Positions 1 through 8,541 of a stretch of DNA of 64,000 bases are shown here, one piece after another; the first letter of the stretch is position 1; each line of letters opens with the position of its first letter. Location of the stretch: assembly GCF_024204665.1 (NCBI RefSeq), contig NZ_CP100355.1, positions 2,399,451-2,463,450 on the forward strand, given 5' to 3'. The translations under genes and the position numbers were made by a program. The notes under the pieces are model-generated. The model was given only the letters and a program-made list of their open reading frames with translations, was not told the DNA's origin and ran no database searches. Source of the DNA: Natronosalvus rutilus. Lineage in GTDB: Archaea > Halobacteriota > Halobacteria > Halobacteriales > Natrialbaceae.

Positions 1-462
1 CTCGTGTTCGAGGGTAACGTAGGCGTTCGGCGGAATCATCCCGCTGCCCATGAACTTCGCGGCGCTGTTGGCGGGCTTGCGCCAGAGGATATCGGGGAGG
101 GGATCGAACCCGCGGGCCTCGAACGCCTCGAGCACGCGGGCGTGGTTCGAGTAGACCCGGAAGCTGTCGTCGAGCGTCCGCGTCGCGTCCCCGACGTTGA
201 TACAGGCGATGCCGCCGTCGACGAGTACGCGCTCGAGTTCGTCCCACACCTGATCCAGCTGGACGTGCATCGCCTCGAACGCCTCGCGACCGTCCCCTCG
301 CTCGAGGGCGTCGCCGACGGCCGGGTCGAGTTCAGCGAAGAGGTCGTCCCACATCTCGATCATCGGATAGGGCGGCGACGTCACGACGAGGTCGACCGAC
401 TCGTCCGCGACAGCAGCGAGGTCGCGGGCGTCGCCGGTCACGACGCGGTGGGTCGTCTCCAT
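1..462 (-). CDS. Site-specific DNA methyltransferase, N-terminal part (cut by window edge)
   Basis: The 154 codons visible encode the start of an amino-methyltransferase that would methylate an exocyclic amino group of adenine or cytosine (N6-A or N4-C). The catalytic motif IV, TSPPY, is at residues 28-32, preceded by VDLVV, the usual strand before it. Having motif IV close to the N-terminus means the SAM-binding motif I should lie downstream, beyond position 1, as in the beta-type order. The start ATG at 462 gives [12 protein letters not shown], the normal opening of this family. No restriction partner is visible, so it may be an orphan methylase. Specificity cannot be told. Confidence 0.85.
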   Translation of the reverse strand, partial: METTHRVVTGDARDLAAVADESVDLVVTSPPYPMIEMWDDLFAELDPAVGDALERGDGREAFEAMHVQLDQVWDELERVLVDGGIACINVGDATRTLDDSFRVYSNHARVLEAFEARGFDPLPDILWRKPANSAAKFMGSGMIPPNAYVTLEHE

Positions 463-827
463 CGTGTGTCTGTGTCTCCGTCGCCCCCTTAGGTCTTCTC
501 ACCCGTCGTCGGCGAGGGTAGCAGTCTCCACCCGTCAGCTACGAGGTGAAACACAGAGGACCGGAACGGTGAGGTCGGAATGGCGAGTTCGACTCGAGAC
601 CATGACGCGGCGTGACTCGAGTTCCATCGGTGCACGGATCGGCGTTACGTGGTGACTCGAGTTCCAGCAGCGCGAGGTCCGGACACACAATACCTTTTGA
701 AGTGAGAGAGGTGGAGGGGTACATCCTCCTCTACTCAGTATCCAGCTATGGACAGTTGCCACTCCAGGATTACGTATTGTCAGTTCAAAAACGACTCGAG
801 AAGGCGACGGTGGTCGCCGTGGTTCGA
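463..827. other. Intergenic region, 365 bp
   Basis: No convincing gene on either strand. It contains two imperfect copies of a GTGACTCGAGTTCCA word at about 615 and 652. On the minus strand a weak TATA-like TTCAAAAGG near 696-704 could serve the methyltransferase, but at that distance this is only a guess. Confidence 0.4.
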
Positions 828-1385
828 TTACTCTTCGTCTTCGTCTTCAGTTTCGCCTTCAGCTGTGGCTTCCGCTGCTTCTTCGTCTTCTCCCTCCTCG
901 TCTTCGCCTTCCTCCGAGGCGTCCATCGACACCGCGTCGGTGGCCGGTTCGAACTCCTCAATCGGTTCCCACTCGTCTTCTGCGGCCCGGCGACGCCGCC
1001 AGGCCAGTGCCGCGACGACGGTCACGCCGAGTACCACGAGTTTCGAGAGCCAGCCACGGCCTCCAGACGATTCTGCGGCTTCCGATTCGTCCGCCTCCGT
1101 CTGCGGGTCCATCTCGGCGGCCGGGATGTCGATGTCGGAAAGCTCCTCTTTCACCTCGTCTCCCATCTCCGAATCGGGGAGTTCCGAGCGCCCGAACAAG
1201 TAGCCGATGGCCGCACCGGCGCCGAGCAAGAGTCCCGCCGCCGGAACCATCCGCTTCGACGACGAACCGCCTCCTTCGGCTTCATCGACTGCCTCGAGGA
1301 TCGGGTCTCGCAATGGCGAGTCCATGCCGACGCCGATCGCTTCTTTGACGACGCGCTCCGAGAGGGGCGTCTCTTTGTCTGGCAT
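828..1385 (-). CDS. Hypothetical membrane-anchored acidic protein
   Basis: A 185-residue protein of unknown function. The start is set at the ATG at 1385 (MPDKETPLSERVV), because the upstream extension is unlike haloarchaeal protein and covers the AT-rich promoter near 1405-1415. It has a glycine/alanine-rich hydrophobic segment at about residues 50-65, a second hydrophobic segment at about 110-127 followed by RRRR, and a long C-terminal tail made almost entirely of Glu, Asp, Ala and Gly. The likely topology is two transmembrane helices with the acidic tail free. Similar short proteins are common in haloarchaea and have no assigned role. Confidence 0.75.
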   Translation of the reverse strand: MPDKETPLSERVVKEAIGVGMDSPLRDPILEAVDEAEGGGSSSKRMVPAAGLLLGAGAAIGYLFGRSELPDSEMGDEVKEELSDIDIPAAEMDPQTEADESEAAESSGGRGWLSKLVVLGVTVVAALAWRRRRAAEDEWEPIEEFEPATDAVSMDASEEGEDEEGEDEEAAEATAEGETEDEDEE

Positions 1386-1565
1386 AGTTCGACCATCCAC
1401 ACCCCGATAAATAGTTCTGTGCAATGTTTCAATTTGGGCCGCCACTCAGACGGGTGGTAGGACGTCCCTACCGAACAGACTGACGCAAAATGCTCGCGCT
1501 GGACGTCCTCGACGGGCTCGAGCCCGCAACTCATTTATCCAGTAACCATTCGCGAGACGCACCCT

Positions 1566-2165
1566 TCAAAACGGGGTCGCAATACCGAGGGCCTCGAGCG
1601 CCCCGAATCCACCGAACCCGTACCCGAAGACGAGCGCCGCTGGAATCGTACCGGCGACGACGGCTCGGACGAACGAGGTTCGGTGGACGACCTGGAGGCC
1701 GATCCACAGGAGGACGGTGCCGTACGCACAGACTGCGAGCCTGATCGCGGGTGCGGGAAGTCCGGCGACGAGACACGGCGCCGTCGCGTACGCGATCACC
1801 TGCACGGTCTGGCTGATGCCGGCGCGGTCGTCGACGACCACCAGGAGTAAGAGCGTTTGGACGGCCGAGACCATGTGCAACCCGAATGGGGCGACGAACA
1901 ACACGAGCAGGCTAATCCAGAACAACCCCTCGAGGACGGGCGAGACGGGAATCGACGGGAAGTTGTCGGGGATCAGTAGATAGTGAGAAGTCGTGGCGAT
2001 CAACACCACCGTCATCGCGAAGAGCAGGCCGGGCGCCTGGTCTCCCGGTGCGACCCCTACCCGGAAGAAGTTCCGAGGCCGGACCAGTACCTCGATCCAC
2101 GCGCGAGCAAGTCCTCTCGGGCCGCGCTCGCGTCCACCGTGGGGGTCTTCGATCCACTGGGTCAT
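1566..2165 (-). CDS. YIP1-family membrane protein
   Basis: A 199-residue integral membrane protein with about five hydrophobic helices. The N-terminal stretch (WIEVLVRPRNFFR followed by a GD-x-APGLLFA segment at about residues 23-50) is characteristic of haloarchaeal YIP1 proteins. The archaeal members have no proven function; eukaryotic Yip1 proteins act in membrane traffic. It starts at the ATG at 2165, and 60 bp separate it from the thymidine kinase stop, so the two may be co-transcribed on the minus strand. Confidence 0.8.
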   Translation of the reverse strand: MTQWIEDPHGGRERGPRGLARAWIEVLVRPRNFFRVGVAPGDQAPGLLFAMTVVLIATTSHYLLIPDNFPSIPVSPVLEGLFWISLLVLFVAPFGLHMVSAVQTLLLLVVVDDRAGISQTVQVIAYATAPCLVAGLPAPAIRLAVCAYGTVLLWIGLQVVHRTSFVRAVVAGTIPAALVFGYGFGGFGALEALGIATPF

Positions 2166-2225
2166 GTCTCGATCCGCTGGGTTATCGGTCTCGGTTCGTC
2201 AGTCTCGTCGGTTTCGGTTCGTCGG

Positions 2226-2810
2226 TCAGTCTCGCCGGAGCGTGTGGCAGTGTCGACATCGGGCCTCGTAAGACTCGTCCGCACCGACGAGGATCGTCGG
2301 GTCGTCCACGTGGGCTGGCTCGCCGTTAACGAGCCGTTGATTGCGCGTCGCTGGCTCACCGCAGCAGGCACAGATCGCTCGGAACTTCTCGACGTACTCG
2401 GCGCAGGCGATCAATTGCGGAAGCGGGTGAAACGGTTCGCCGCGAAACGTCTGGTCCGTCCCGCTGACGATGACGCGCCGGCCATCGTCGGCCAGCCGTT
2501 CGCAGACGCCGACGAGCGCCTCCGTGAAGAAGTTGGCTTCGTCGAAGGCGACGACCTGCTCGCCGTTGAGGCCGTCGAACACGCGCTCGAGGTCGCTGTC
2601 AGGATCGATGGCGGTCGCCTCCCAGCGTCGCCCGTCGTGTGAGCCGACGTAGTCCTCGCCGTAGCGGTCGTCGAGCGCCGGGGTGAACACGGCGACCTCC
2701 TGGCCCGCGATTTCGGCCCGGCGGAGCCGTCGAAGCAGTTCCTCGGTCTTTCCGGAGAACATACTCCCCGTGACGACTTCGATCCACCCACTCTTCGTGA
2801 TCGCGTGCAT
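2226..2810 (-). CDS. tdk: Thymidine kinase
   Basis: Phosphorylates thymidine to dTMP with ATP in the salvage pathway. The protein (194 residues from the ATG at 2810) opens with the type II P-loop GSMFSGKTEEL at about residues 15-25, has a Walker B-like FDEANFF near the middle and four zinc-ligand cysteines near the C-terminus (CACC and CRHC). Length and motif order match the type II (bacterial/vaccinia-like) family. A longer frame reaches 2861, but the added residues are untypical and the family normally begins just before the P-loop. Confidence 0.93.
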   Translation of the reverse strand: MHAITKSGWIEVVTGSMFSGKTEELLRRLRRAEIAGQEVAVFTPALDDRYGEDYVGSHDGRRWEATAIDPDSDLERVFDGLNGEQVVAFDEANFFTEALVGVCERLADDGRRVIVSGTDQTFRGEPFHPLPQLIACAEYVEKFRAICACCGEPATRNQRLVNGEPAHVDDPTILVGADESYEARCRHCHTLRRD

Positions 2811-2929
2811 CGGATGAAAGCGGGGAAAGCCGAGGTTAAATCGGTTTCCAATTCCGTTCATCCGTCGTTCGGTCGCGCCGATCGCAGAACGTATCCCATA
2901 ACGAAACCGGTCCGGTCCGTGTCGCCGGT

Positions 2930-3577
2930 ATGAGCGTCATCCGCCAGCCCGGACGCTTCAGCCGCCACACTCGCCGCCGACTCGTCGGCGTCACGGCGGC
3001 GGGGGGTGCGGCGACGCTCGACACCGCCGCCGTCGGGCTCTGGTTTACCCTGATCGTCGTCGAATCGCGAACACCATCGACCGCACTCGCCGGACTGGGC
3101 ATCCTCTTCTGTGGGGCGTTGCTCCGAACGGGTGTCTTCGGCGCGACGACGACCTCGATGTACGCCCTGCTCACGCCTCGTCGGATCGGGGTCGCACTCC
3201 TCTTCGTCGCCGCCTGGCCCACCTGGCTACTCGTTGCCGAACGAATCGGGAACCCCGAGGGACTCCTCGTCGCCGGACCCGTCCTGGCCGGCGTCGTAGC
3301 CGTCCAGATCCACCTCGAGCGACGGGTGTTCCGGCTCCCCGAATCGCGTCGCTGTCGAGTCACGTCGCTACTCTCGGGAGCGCTGATCGCGGCCGGCGCA
3401 ACGACTCTGCTCGCATCGGCCTGGTTGACCAACTGGACGGTCCTCACGGAGCCACTCATGTTCGGGGCGACCACCGTCGTCTTCCGCATCGAGGCCTACC
3501 AGCTAGGCTTTCTCGTCTTCGGCGCCTTCGCGTTTCTCGCCCACCAGCGGCGGTTTCAGCTCGCGCTCGAGCCCTGA
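2930..3577 (+). CDS. Hypothetical membrane protein
   Basis: A 215-residue protein with a basic N-terminus (RFSRHTRRR) and about five or six predicted transmembrane helices spread over residues 17-205. I recognise no domain. It diverges from tdk with about 120 bp between start codons, and converges on the FMN reductase gene with only 22 bp between stop codons. Confidence 0.7.
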   Translation: MSVIRQPGRFSRHTRRRLVGVTAAGGAATLDTAAVGLWFTLIVVESRTPSTALAGLGILFCGALLRTGVFGATTTSMYALLTPRRIGVALLFVAAWPTWLLVAERIGNPEGLLVAGPVLAGVVAVQIHLERRVFRLPESRRCRVTSLLSGALIAAGATTLLASAWLTNWTVLTEPLMFGATTVVFRIEAYQLGFLVFGAFAFLAHQRRFQLALEP

Positions 3578-3599
3578 TGGTCTCGAACTCGACTGTGGG

Positions 3600-4178
3600 T
3601 CAGGCGCCGACGTTCTGATCGCCTTCGAACGTTCCCGGGTCGGGTTCGATGGTCGCGTACTGCACGGCACGAACGCCGAGGGTCGCGACGCGCTCCTCGA
3701 GCGAGTCGTCCACGAACGACCCGTCCTGAATCGCACTGTGGGCGCGCGGAACGGCCACCTGGTGGGGTAACACCCACGCGTTGAGCGCTCGACAGACGGA
3801 TCGCAGGTGCTCGAGCGTCGTCACGGGAAAGGAGCCGCCGGCGACCCCCACTAGCCCCACGGTCTTGTCCTCGAACTCCTCGAATCCGCAGTAGTCGAGG
3901 GCCGTTTTAAGGGGCGAGGAGTACGAGCCGTGGTACATCGGCGAGCCGAGGAGCACGGCGTCTGCGTCTCGAATGCGCGCGGCGATTGTCCCTGCATCAC
4001 CCGCATCTTCGCGGTCGACGTCGGCGTCGTACAGGGGGAGGTCGTACTCTCGAAGGTCGACTAACCCCGTCTCCACGCCCGCGTCGGCCGACGCCTCGAG
4101 GGCTCGTTGGAGGGTAATTCGCGTGTAGCTCTCCTCGCGGAGACTGCCACAGACCGCCAGCACCTGGACGTCACTCAT
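3600..4178 (-). CDS. NAD(P)H-dependent FMN reductase family protein
   Basis: A flavodoxin-fold oxidoreductase of 192 residues that transfers electrons from NAD(P)H to FMN or to quinone/azo acceptors. The phosphate-binding loop GSLREESYT is at residues 11-19. The flavin-contact segment SPMYHGSYSSPLK is at about residues 79-91, and a second loop (GVAGGSFP) follows at about 112. These are the three standard signatures of the family. It is cytoplasmic and the natural substrate is unknown. It lies 60 bp downstream of the sulfhydrylase start-to-stop gene on the same strand, but an operon is not certain. Confidence 0.9.
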   Translation of the reverse strand: MSDVQVLAVCGSLREESYTRITLQRALEASADAGVETGLVDLREYDLPLYDADVDREDAGDAGTIAARIRDADAVLLGSPMYHGSYSSPLKTALDYCGFEEFEDKTVGLVGVAGGSFPVTTLEHLRSVCRALNAWVLPHQVAVPRAHSAIQDGSFVDDSLEERVATLGVRAVQYATIEPDPGTFEGDQNVGA

Positions 4179-4238
4179 GCGGGCTATGACGCAGCGTCGT
4201 CCTAAAAAAGTGCGTTAGTCCGAACAGTTCTGAGCGGC

Positions 4239-5537
4239 TTAGCTCGAGATCGCCGCCTCGATGGCGGACTCCAGGTCCGCGATGATGTTGCCGGGGTCCT
4301 CGATACCGACCGAGAGTCGGACGAGGTCGTCGGTGACACCCGAGGCCTCCTTCTCCTCGGCGCTCAACTGCTGGTGGGTCGTACTCGCCGGGTGGATGAT
4401 CAGCGTCTTCGCGTCGCCGACGTTGGCGAGCAGGCTCGCCAGTTCGGTCGACTCGACGGTCTCCCTGGCAGCCTCGTAGCCCGCCTCGAGACCGAAGGTG
4501 ATCATGCCGCCGTAGCCCCCCTCGAGGTAGCGGGTCGCGTTCTCGTGGGTCTCGTGTGACTCGAGGCCGGGGTAGTTCACCCAGGAGACGGCCTCGTGGT
4601 CCTCGAGGAACTCCGCGACGGCCAGCGCGTTCTCGCAGTGGCGTTCCATCCGGAGAGGGAGGGTCTCGAGGCCTTGGATCGTCTGCCAGGCGTCGAAGGG
4701 CGACTGCTGGTTACCCAGGTCGCGCAGACCGCGAGCGATGGCCGCGTAGGTGAACGCCGCCTCGCCGAAGGTCTCCGCGAAGTTGACGCCGTGGTAGGCC
4801 GGGTTGTCCGCCGCGAGTTCGGGGTACTTCTCGGGATAGTCGGCCCACGGGAACGATCCGCCGTCGACGACGACGCCGCCGACGGTCGTCCCTGACCCGT
4901 GGAGCCACTTCGTCGTCGAGTTCCAGACGATGTCGGCGCCGTGCTCGAGTGGTCGACAGAGCGCCGGGGTCGCGAACGTGTTGTCGACCACCAGCGGAGC
5001 GCCGTTCTCGTGGGCGATTTCCGCGATGCGCTCGAGGTCGGGCGTGTCGAGGGCCGGGTTGCCGATCGCCTCGAGGTGGACGAAGGCCGTCTCCTCGTCG
5101 ATCGCGTCCGCGTAGGCGTCGTAGTCGAGTGTGTCGACGAAACGCGTCGTGATCCCGCGGCGCTCGACGGAGTGGGTCAGGTAGGTGTAGGTCCCGCCGT
5201 ACAGCGAGGAGGCGCTCACGATGTTGTCCCCGGCACTGGCGAGGAGGAACGTCGTGAGGTCGAACGCGGCCATCCCCGAACTCGTCACCGCAGCTCCAAC
5301 CCCGCCCTCGAGGGCGGCCAGTCGCTCTTGGAGCGTCTCGAGGGTCGGGTTCATCAACCGCGAGTAGATGTACCCCGGCTCCTCGAGGGCGAACTGGGAG
5401 GCGGCGTCGTCGGCGTCGTCGAAGACGTACGACGTCGTCTGGTACAGCGGCGGGGCTCGCGCACCCGTCGTGGGGTCTGGTTCCTGTCCAGCGTGGACGG
5501 AATTCGTGGCGAACGATCGGTCTCGGTCGTCGCTCAT
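4239..5537 (-). CDS. metY: O-acetylhomoserine sulfhydrylase (aminocarboxypropyltransferase)
   Basis: A PLP-dependent enzyme of the Cys/Met metabolism family that makes homocysteine from O-acetylhomoserine and sulfide. The ATG at 5537 gives MSDDRDRSFATNSVHAGQ, the typical opening; upstream methionines are not needed. The PLP-binding lysine is in STTKWLHGSG (about residue 205), and the aromatic HAGQEPDPTTGARAPP-like N-terminal region is conserved. The length of 432 residues is normal for MetY, longer than cystathionine gamma-synthase (about 380). A methionine gamma-lyase-type role cannot be excluded from sequence alone. Confidence 0.88.
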   Translation of the reverse strand: MSDDRDRSFATNSVHAGQEPDPTTGARAPPLYQTTSYVFDDADDAASQFALEEPGYIYSRLMNPTLETLQERLAALEGGVGAAVTSSGMAAFDLTTFLLASAGDNIVSASSLYGGTYTYLTHSVERRGITTRFVDTLDYDAYADAIDEETAFVHLEAIGNPALDTPDLERIAEIAHENGAPLVVDNTFATPALCRPLEHGADIVWNSTTKWLHGSGTTVGGVVVDGGSFPWADYPEKYPELAADNPAYHGVNFAETFGEAAFTYAAIARGLRDLGNQQSPFDAWQTIQGLETLPLRMERHCENALAVAEFLEDHEAVSWVNYPGLESHETHENATRYLEGGYGGMITFGLEAGYEAARETVESTELASLLANVGDAKTLIIHPASTTHQQLSAEEKEASGVTDDLVRLSVGIEDPGNIIADLESAIEAAISS

Positions 5538-5766
5538 ACGATGATACAGCGTGGCTCGAGGCATTACCCTGCGCAGAGTGGCCAGTATTGCCGTCTTCAA
5601 TGACAGGTCGGTCGGAACGGGGCTCGTAACCTACAGAAATCGATCCACCCGGTGAGACGCTTCTCGCCGTGTCGAGTACGTACACGGCCGCTGAGAGGAC
5701 TATTGGCCTCGAACGCTTGTAAGTGCAAGTACAACGGCTACCGGTTTTGGAAGCAACTAGCCCACC

Positions 5767-6156
5767 GTGAACGACACCGATAATTCCGGGTCGGACACTC
5801 CTGACTCAGGGTCGAAGTCGGACACCCCTGGCACGGACCAGGAGGAGATCAACGAGGACGCCCGACTCCTGGGTAACGAACCCGACGCGGACGCGATCGA
5901 CGAGCCGGTCACCGATAGCGAGCAGGAGGCTCGAGAGAGCTACTGGATGATCAAGGAGACGATCGCTATCGGCCTCATCTCCATCGTCGGGATTAGTCTG
6001 ATTGCGTTCGGGGCGATGCAGGCCACCGGTCTCATCACGCTTCCCGGGTGGCTCGGAAACTCGCCGTTCGTCCACTGGTCCCTGTTTCTGGTCCTCGGCG
6101 TCGTCCTCGTGCTCGTCTTCGCCTGGAGTCAGTGGGGAACGACCGTCGGTCGGTAA
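5767..6156 (+). CDS. Hypothetical small membrane protein with acidic N-terminus
   Basis: A 129-residue protein read from a GTG start at 5767. The first 60 residues are hydrophilic, rich in Asp, Ser, Thr and Gly. Two transmembrane helices follow at about residues 67-90 and 102-122. No family is recognised. It stands alone between the divergent sulfhydrylase gene and a long gap. The alternative ATG within the helical part would delete the acidic domain, so GTG is preferred, but the start is uncertain. Confidence 0.6.
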   Translation: MNDTDNSGSDTPDSGSKSDTPGTDQEEINEDARLLGNEPDADAIDEPVTDSEQEARESYWMIKETIAIGLISIVGISLIAFGAMQATGLITLPGWLGNSPFVHWSLFLVLGVVLVLVFAWSQWGTTVGR

Positions 6157-6586
6157 TCAAGGCAGGAATGTATATTGCAAAATGCAGTTTATAGATACGG
6201 GTTGGGAGCTAACGCGTGCAGATGATTTCTGCTTCGCATCCGTCTGCAGGACGCTGATTCAGGTCAGGAGTTAGGCGGCCAGTTGGCCCTCGATGATTTT
6301 CGTGGCCGGATCTCGAGTCAGATTATTCATAACCCCAGGAGATGCCGCGTTCCCAGTCGAGTGGTTTCAGGCAGTTTTGAGAAGCAGGCGATTCGAGCAA
6401 GTCTACGCCACCGGGATCGTCGACGCTTCGACGAACGCGAACCGAACTCCCAGCGTCATTGGGTCGTTCATCGCCCAAGGGCAATAGCGTCCCTCGCACT
6501 CGTTCGGTGTACTCGATTCGGCGCCGAAACCGGACCGAAACGGGGACGTCGAGTACCGTTCGCGAAAATTACGTTACGTACGCTGC
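6157..6586. other. Intergenic region, 430 bp
   Basis: I see no supportable gene. The first 120 bases are AT-richer than the surroundings. Open frames here have no family resemblance and poor haloarchaeal codon use. Confidence 0.4.
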
Positions 6587-6748
6587 CTATACCGCGCTCG
6601 AGTCGATACCGTTGATCTGAACGAACCCGTACGAGCAGTTAGGGCAGTGCCACTTCACCTTCTCGCCGAGATGCATGGTCGTACTCGCCGCCCGGTAGAA
6701 CGTCTGTTCACCGCAGTCGGGACATTCGGCCTCGAGTTCCATCGTCAT
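6587..6748 (-). CDS. Small zinc-ribbon protein, 53 residues
   Basis: A short frame starting MTMELEAECPDC with two Cys-x-x-Cys knuckles, CPDC at residues 9-12 and CPNC at about 37-40. The knuckles are separated by an EQTFYRA...HLGEKVKWH stretch, which is the standard layout of a zinc ribbon. The second knuckle is followed by SYGFVQING. Closely similar 50-60 residue proteins occur throughout haloarchaea; their role is unknown, with nucleic-acid binding or protein contacts as guesses. The spacing of the four cysteines and clean codon use make it a real gene although it is very short. Confidence 0.8.
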   Translation of the reverse strand: MTMELEAECPDCGEQTFYRAASTTMHLGEKVKWHCPNCSYGFVQINGIDSSAV

Positions 6749-7024
6749 GCGCGTCGATTGCGTCTCGAACGAGTTTAACGTACTGATTCGCCGATGTACG
6801 ATTCGCTCTCGATCCCGGCATGAACGATATAGTGATATATGGAATCGGGTGCGTGACTCTCGTTTCCTGCATCCCGCGGGCTCGAGTTCCCGGCGAGGCC
6901 CTCGTCAGCGACGGTGTGGAACCCGGCGGCGGCTCGCAGTACGCTCGTAGAACGGTTGATCCGCATCTCGAGGCAAGCGTTCGGCGAGGAAACTAAGACG
7001 TACCCGGCCGTTTGCTCGCGTACG

Positions 7025-7588
7025 ATGCCGATTTACACCGGACGCGGCGACGACGGCGGCACGGACCTGCGGGACATGACGCGCGTGTCGAAGACGGATC
7101 CGCGGATCGAAGCCTACGGAACGGTCGACGAACTCAACGCGCTCCTGGGGACGATCCGACCGACGGGACACGCGGACGTCGACGAGCAGTTGCGGACGGT
7201 CCAGAATCACCTCCACGTCGTGCAAGCCGATTTCGCGAATCCCGACCCTGACCTCGACTCTGACGATAACGATGGCGACGGCGACCCCGTCATCACCCAG
7301 GATCACGTCACGACCATCGAAACGTGGATCGACGACCACGACGACGATCTCGAGCCCCTTCGCTCGTTCATCCTCCCTTCCGGCGGGGAGTCGGGAGCCA
7401 GGTTACACCACGCTCGAGCGGTTTGTCGACGCGCCGAACGGCGAGCGGTGGCGCTGGCGGACGCCGAGCCAGATGCTGTCAACGAGAGCGCGGTGCAGTA
7501 CCTGAATCGGCTGTCAGATGGGTTGTTTACACTGGCTCGAGTGGTCAATCAGCGCGACGGCGAGGGCGAGGAGACCCCGACGTACTGA
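7025..7588 (+). CDS. PduO-type ATP:cob(I)alamin adenosyltransferase
   Basis: Transfers the adenosyl group of ATP to reduced cobalamin, making coenzyme B12. The start at 7025 gives MPIYTGRGDDGGTDL, the ATP-binding N-terminal signature. The YGTVDELNALLG motif follows, and a C-terminal FILPSGGESGARLHHAR...CRRAER block matches the cofactor/ATP site (the Arg and Glu of CRRAER). The 187 residues include an acidic insertion rich in Asp/Asn at about residues 75-90, a haloarchaeal addition. The gene lies just before tRNA-Val and is not obviously in an operon. Confidence 0.93.
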   Translation: MPIYTGRGDDGGTDLRDMTRVSKTDPRIEAYGTVDELNALLGTIRPTGHADVDEQLRTVQNHLHVVQADFANPDPDLDSDDNDGDGDPVITQDHVTTIETWIDDHDDDLEPLRSFILPSGGESGARLHHARAVCRRAERRAVALADAEPDAVNESAVQYLNRLSDGLFTLARVVNQRDGEGEETPTY

Positions 7589-7644
7589 ATTGATCCGTCC
7601 GTGAAAGGAACGCTTAAGTTTCGCCCGCGGATACCCTCGGTTGA

Positions 7645-7719
7645 GGGTTGGTGATCTAGTCCGGTTATGATACCTCCTTCACACGGAGGAAGTCGGCAGT
7701 TCAAATCTGCCCCAACCCA
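7645..7719 (+). tRNA. tRNA-Val (CAC)
   Basis: A 75-base cloverleaf. The acceptor stem GGGTTGG (7645-7651) pairs with CCAACCC (7712-7718). The anticodon stem CCTCC/GGAGG flanks a 7-base loop TTCACAC with anticodon CAC at 7680-7682. The T-arm GGCAG-TTCAAAT-CTGCC is complete. The CCA end is not encoded, and the discriminator is A. The 3' end from 7694 is the left attachment repeat of the adjacent element. Confidence 0.95.
7694..7719 (+). repeat. Left attachment repeat (attL), 3' part of tRNA-Val
   Basis: 26 bases covering the T-arm and acceptor 3' strand of the tRNA gene. Repeated exactly at 9640-9665. Confidence 0.85.
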
Positions 7720-7874
7720 TCAAATATATTATAACTTCCGAAGGACAATGTAGCGAAGCCCTTATGCGCTTTTCTGCTGAGAACGGATTTGATTTCATGA
7801 GGTCAGCAACTTTTTTCGTCCGAATCCGATGACAGAATCGACTCGCTCAGAAGGACACGTTAAGAACGAGCCAT
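7720..7874. other. Non-coding inner edge of the element
   Basis: AT-rich spacer between attL and the lipoprotein stop codon. No gene is seen; a run of TTTTTT near 7810 may end transcription of the lipoprotein or the tRNA. Confidence 0.35.
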
Positions 7875-8408
7875 TTACTTTGTCCTACGGAACATTAACT
7901 GCCGCGGCCTTCTCGAGTATGAACAGTACATATGCCAAGCAGGATTCCCCATTTGCTGAGTGTAGCTACTTACGTAGCAACCGTGTTCAGCACCGCCCCC
8001 AAGAGGACTATCATCTCTAAAAACAATATCAGTCATGCTCTGCTGACAGTGTATCTGTATGTCTATGCACTCTCCATTTGCGCCCCTCATCTCGTCTGGA
8101 AGAGATAAACTGGTGATCCGCCCTTCTCCTTCCGTAGAAAACATCACAGTATACTCGGCAAGGCCACCATCCCACGATTGCTCAACGAGCGCTTCATCAT
8201 CACCCTCAATCTCAAGAGCTTCCTGAAAGACGGTACTCCCCTCTCGGTCAAGTCGGACTGTGATAGTAACTGGCTCATTTTTCCAATTACCAATAATAAT
8301 ATTTCCCACTCGAATTCCAGATTTTGAACCGAAGGCCGTACAACCAGCCGTAGCTGAAAGAGCGACAGTCCCCAATACTTGCCGACGAGATACGGACGGT
8401 GCGTTCAT
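7875..8408 (-). CDS. Hypothetical lipoprotein carried by the integrated element
   Basis: A 177-residue protein from the ATG at 8408. It has a short signal containing SRRQVLGT (twin-arginine type) at about residues 7-14 and a lipobox ending in ATAGC, so it is probably Tat-exported and lipid-anchored. The mature part is beta-rich and resembles small cell-surface lipoproteins of haloarchaea that have no known function (segments VTITVRLDREG and AEYTVMFSTEG look like strands). It is less acidic than chromosomal proteins and AT-richer, consistent with arrival with the element. It is the only intact gene inside the element. Confidence 0.7.
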   Translation of the reverse strand: MNAPSVSRRQVLGTVALSATAGCTAFGSKSGIRVGNIIIGNWKNEPVTITVRLDREGSTVFQEALEIEGDDEALVEQSWDGGLAEYTVMFSTEGEGRITSLSLPDEMRGANGECIDIQIHCQQSMTDIVFRDDSPLGGGAEHGCYVSSYTQQMGNPAWHMYCSYSRRPRQLMFRRTK

Positions 8409-8541
8409 ATCAAACTCTAATAATTGGTGCACTATGAATATAACGTGTGATTGTTATGTGTGTTTCCTGTACTGAGCGCGTCTTTCGCAACCAGAACTGA
8501 ATAAAGAAACCGTGTTACTATCTACTGTCAATAGAGCCAGA

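Noticed and set aside
4899..5603. Plus-strand frame of 234 codons opposite metY
   Set aside because: Shadow of the sulfhydrylase gene, which has clear PLP motifs.
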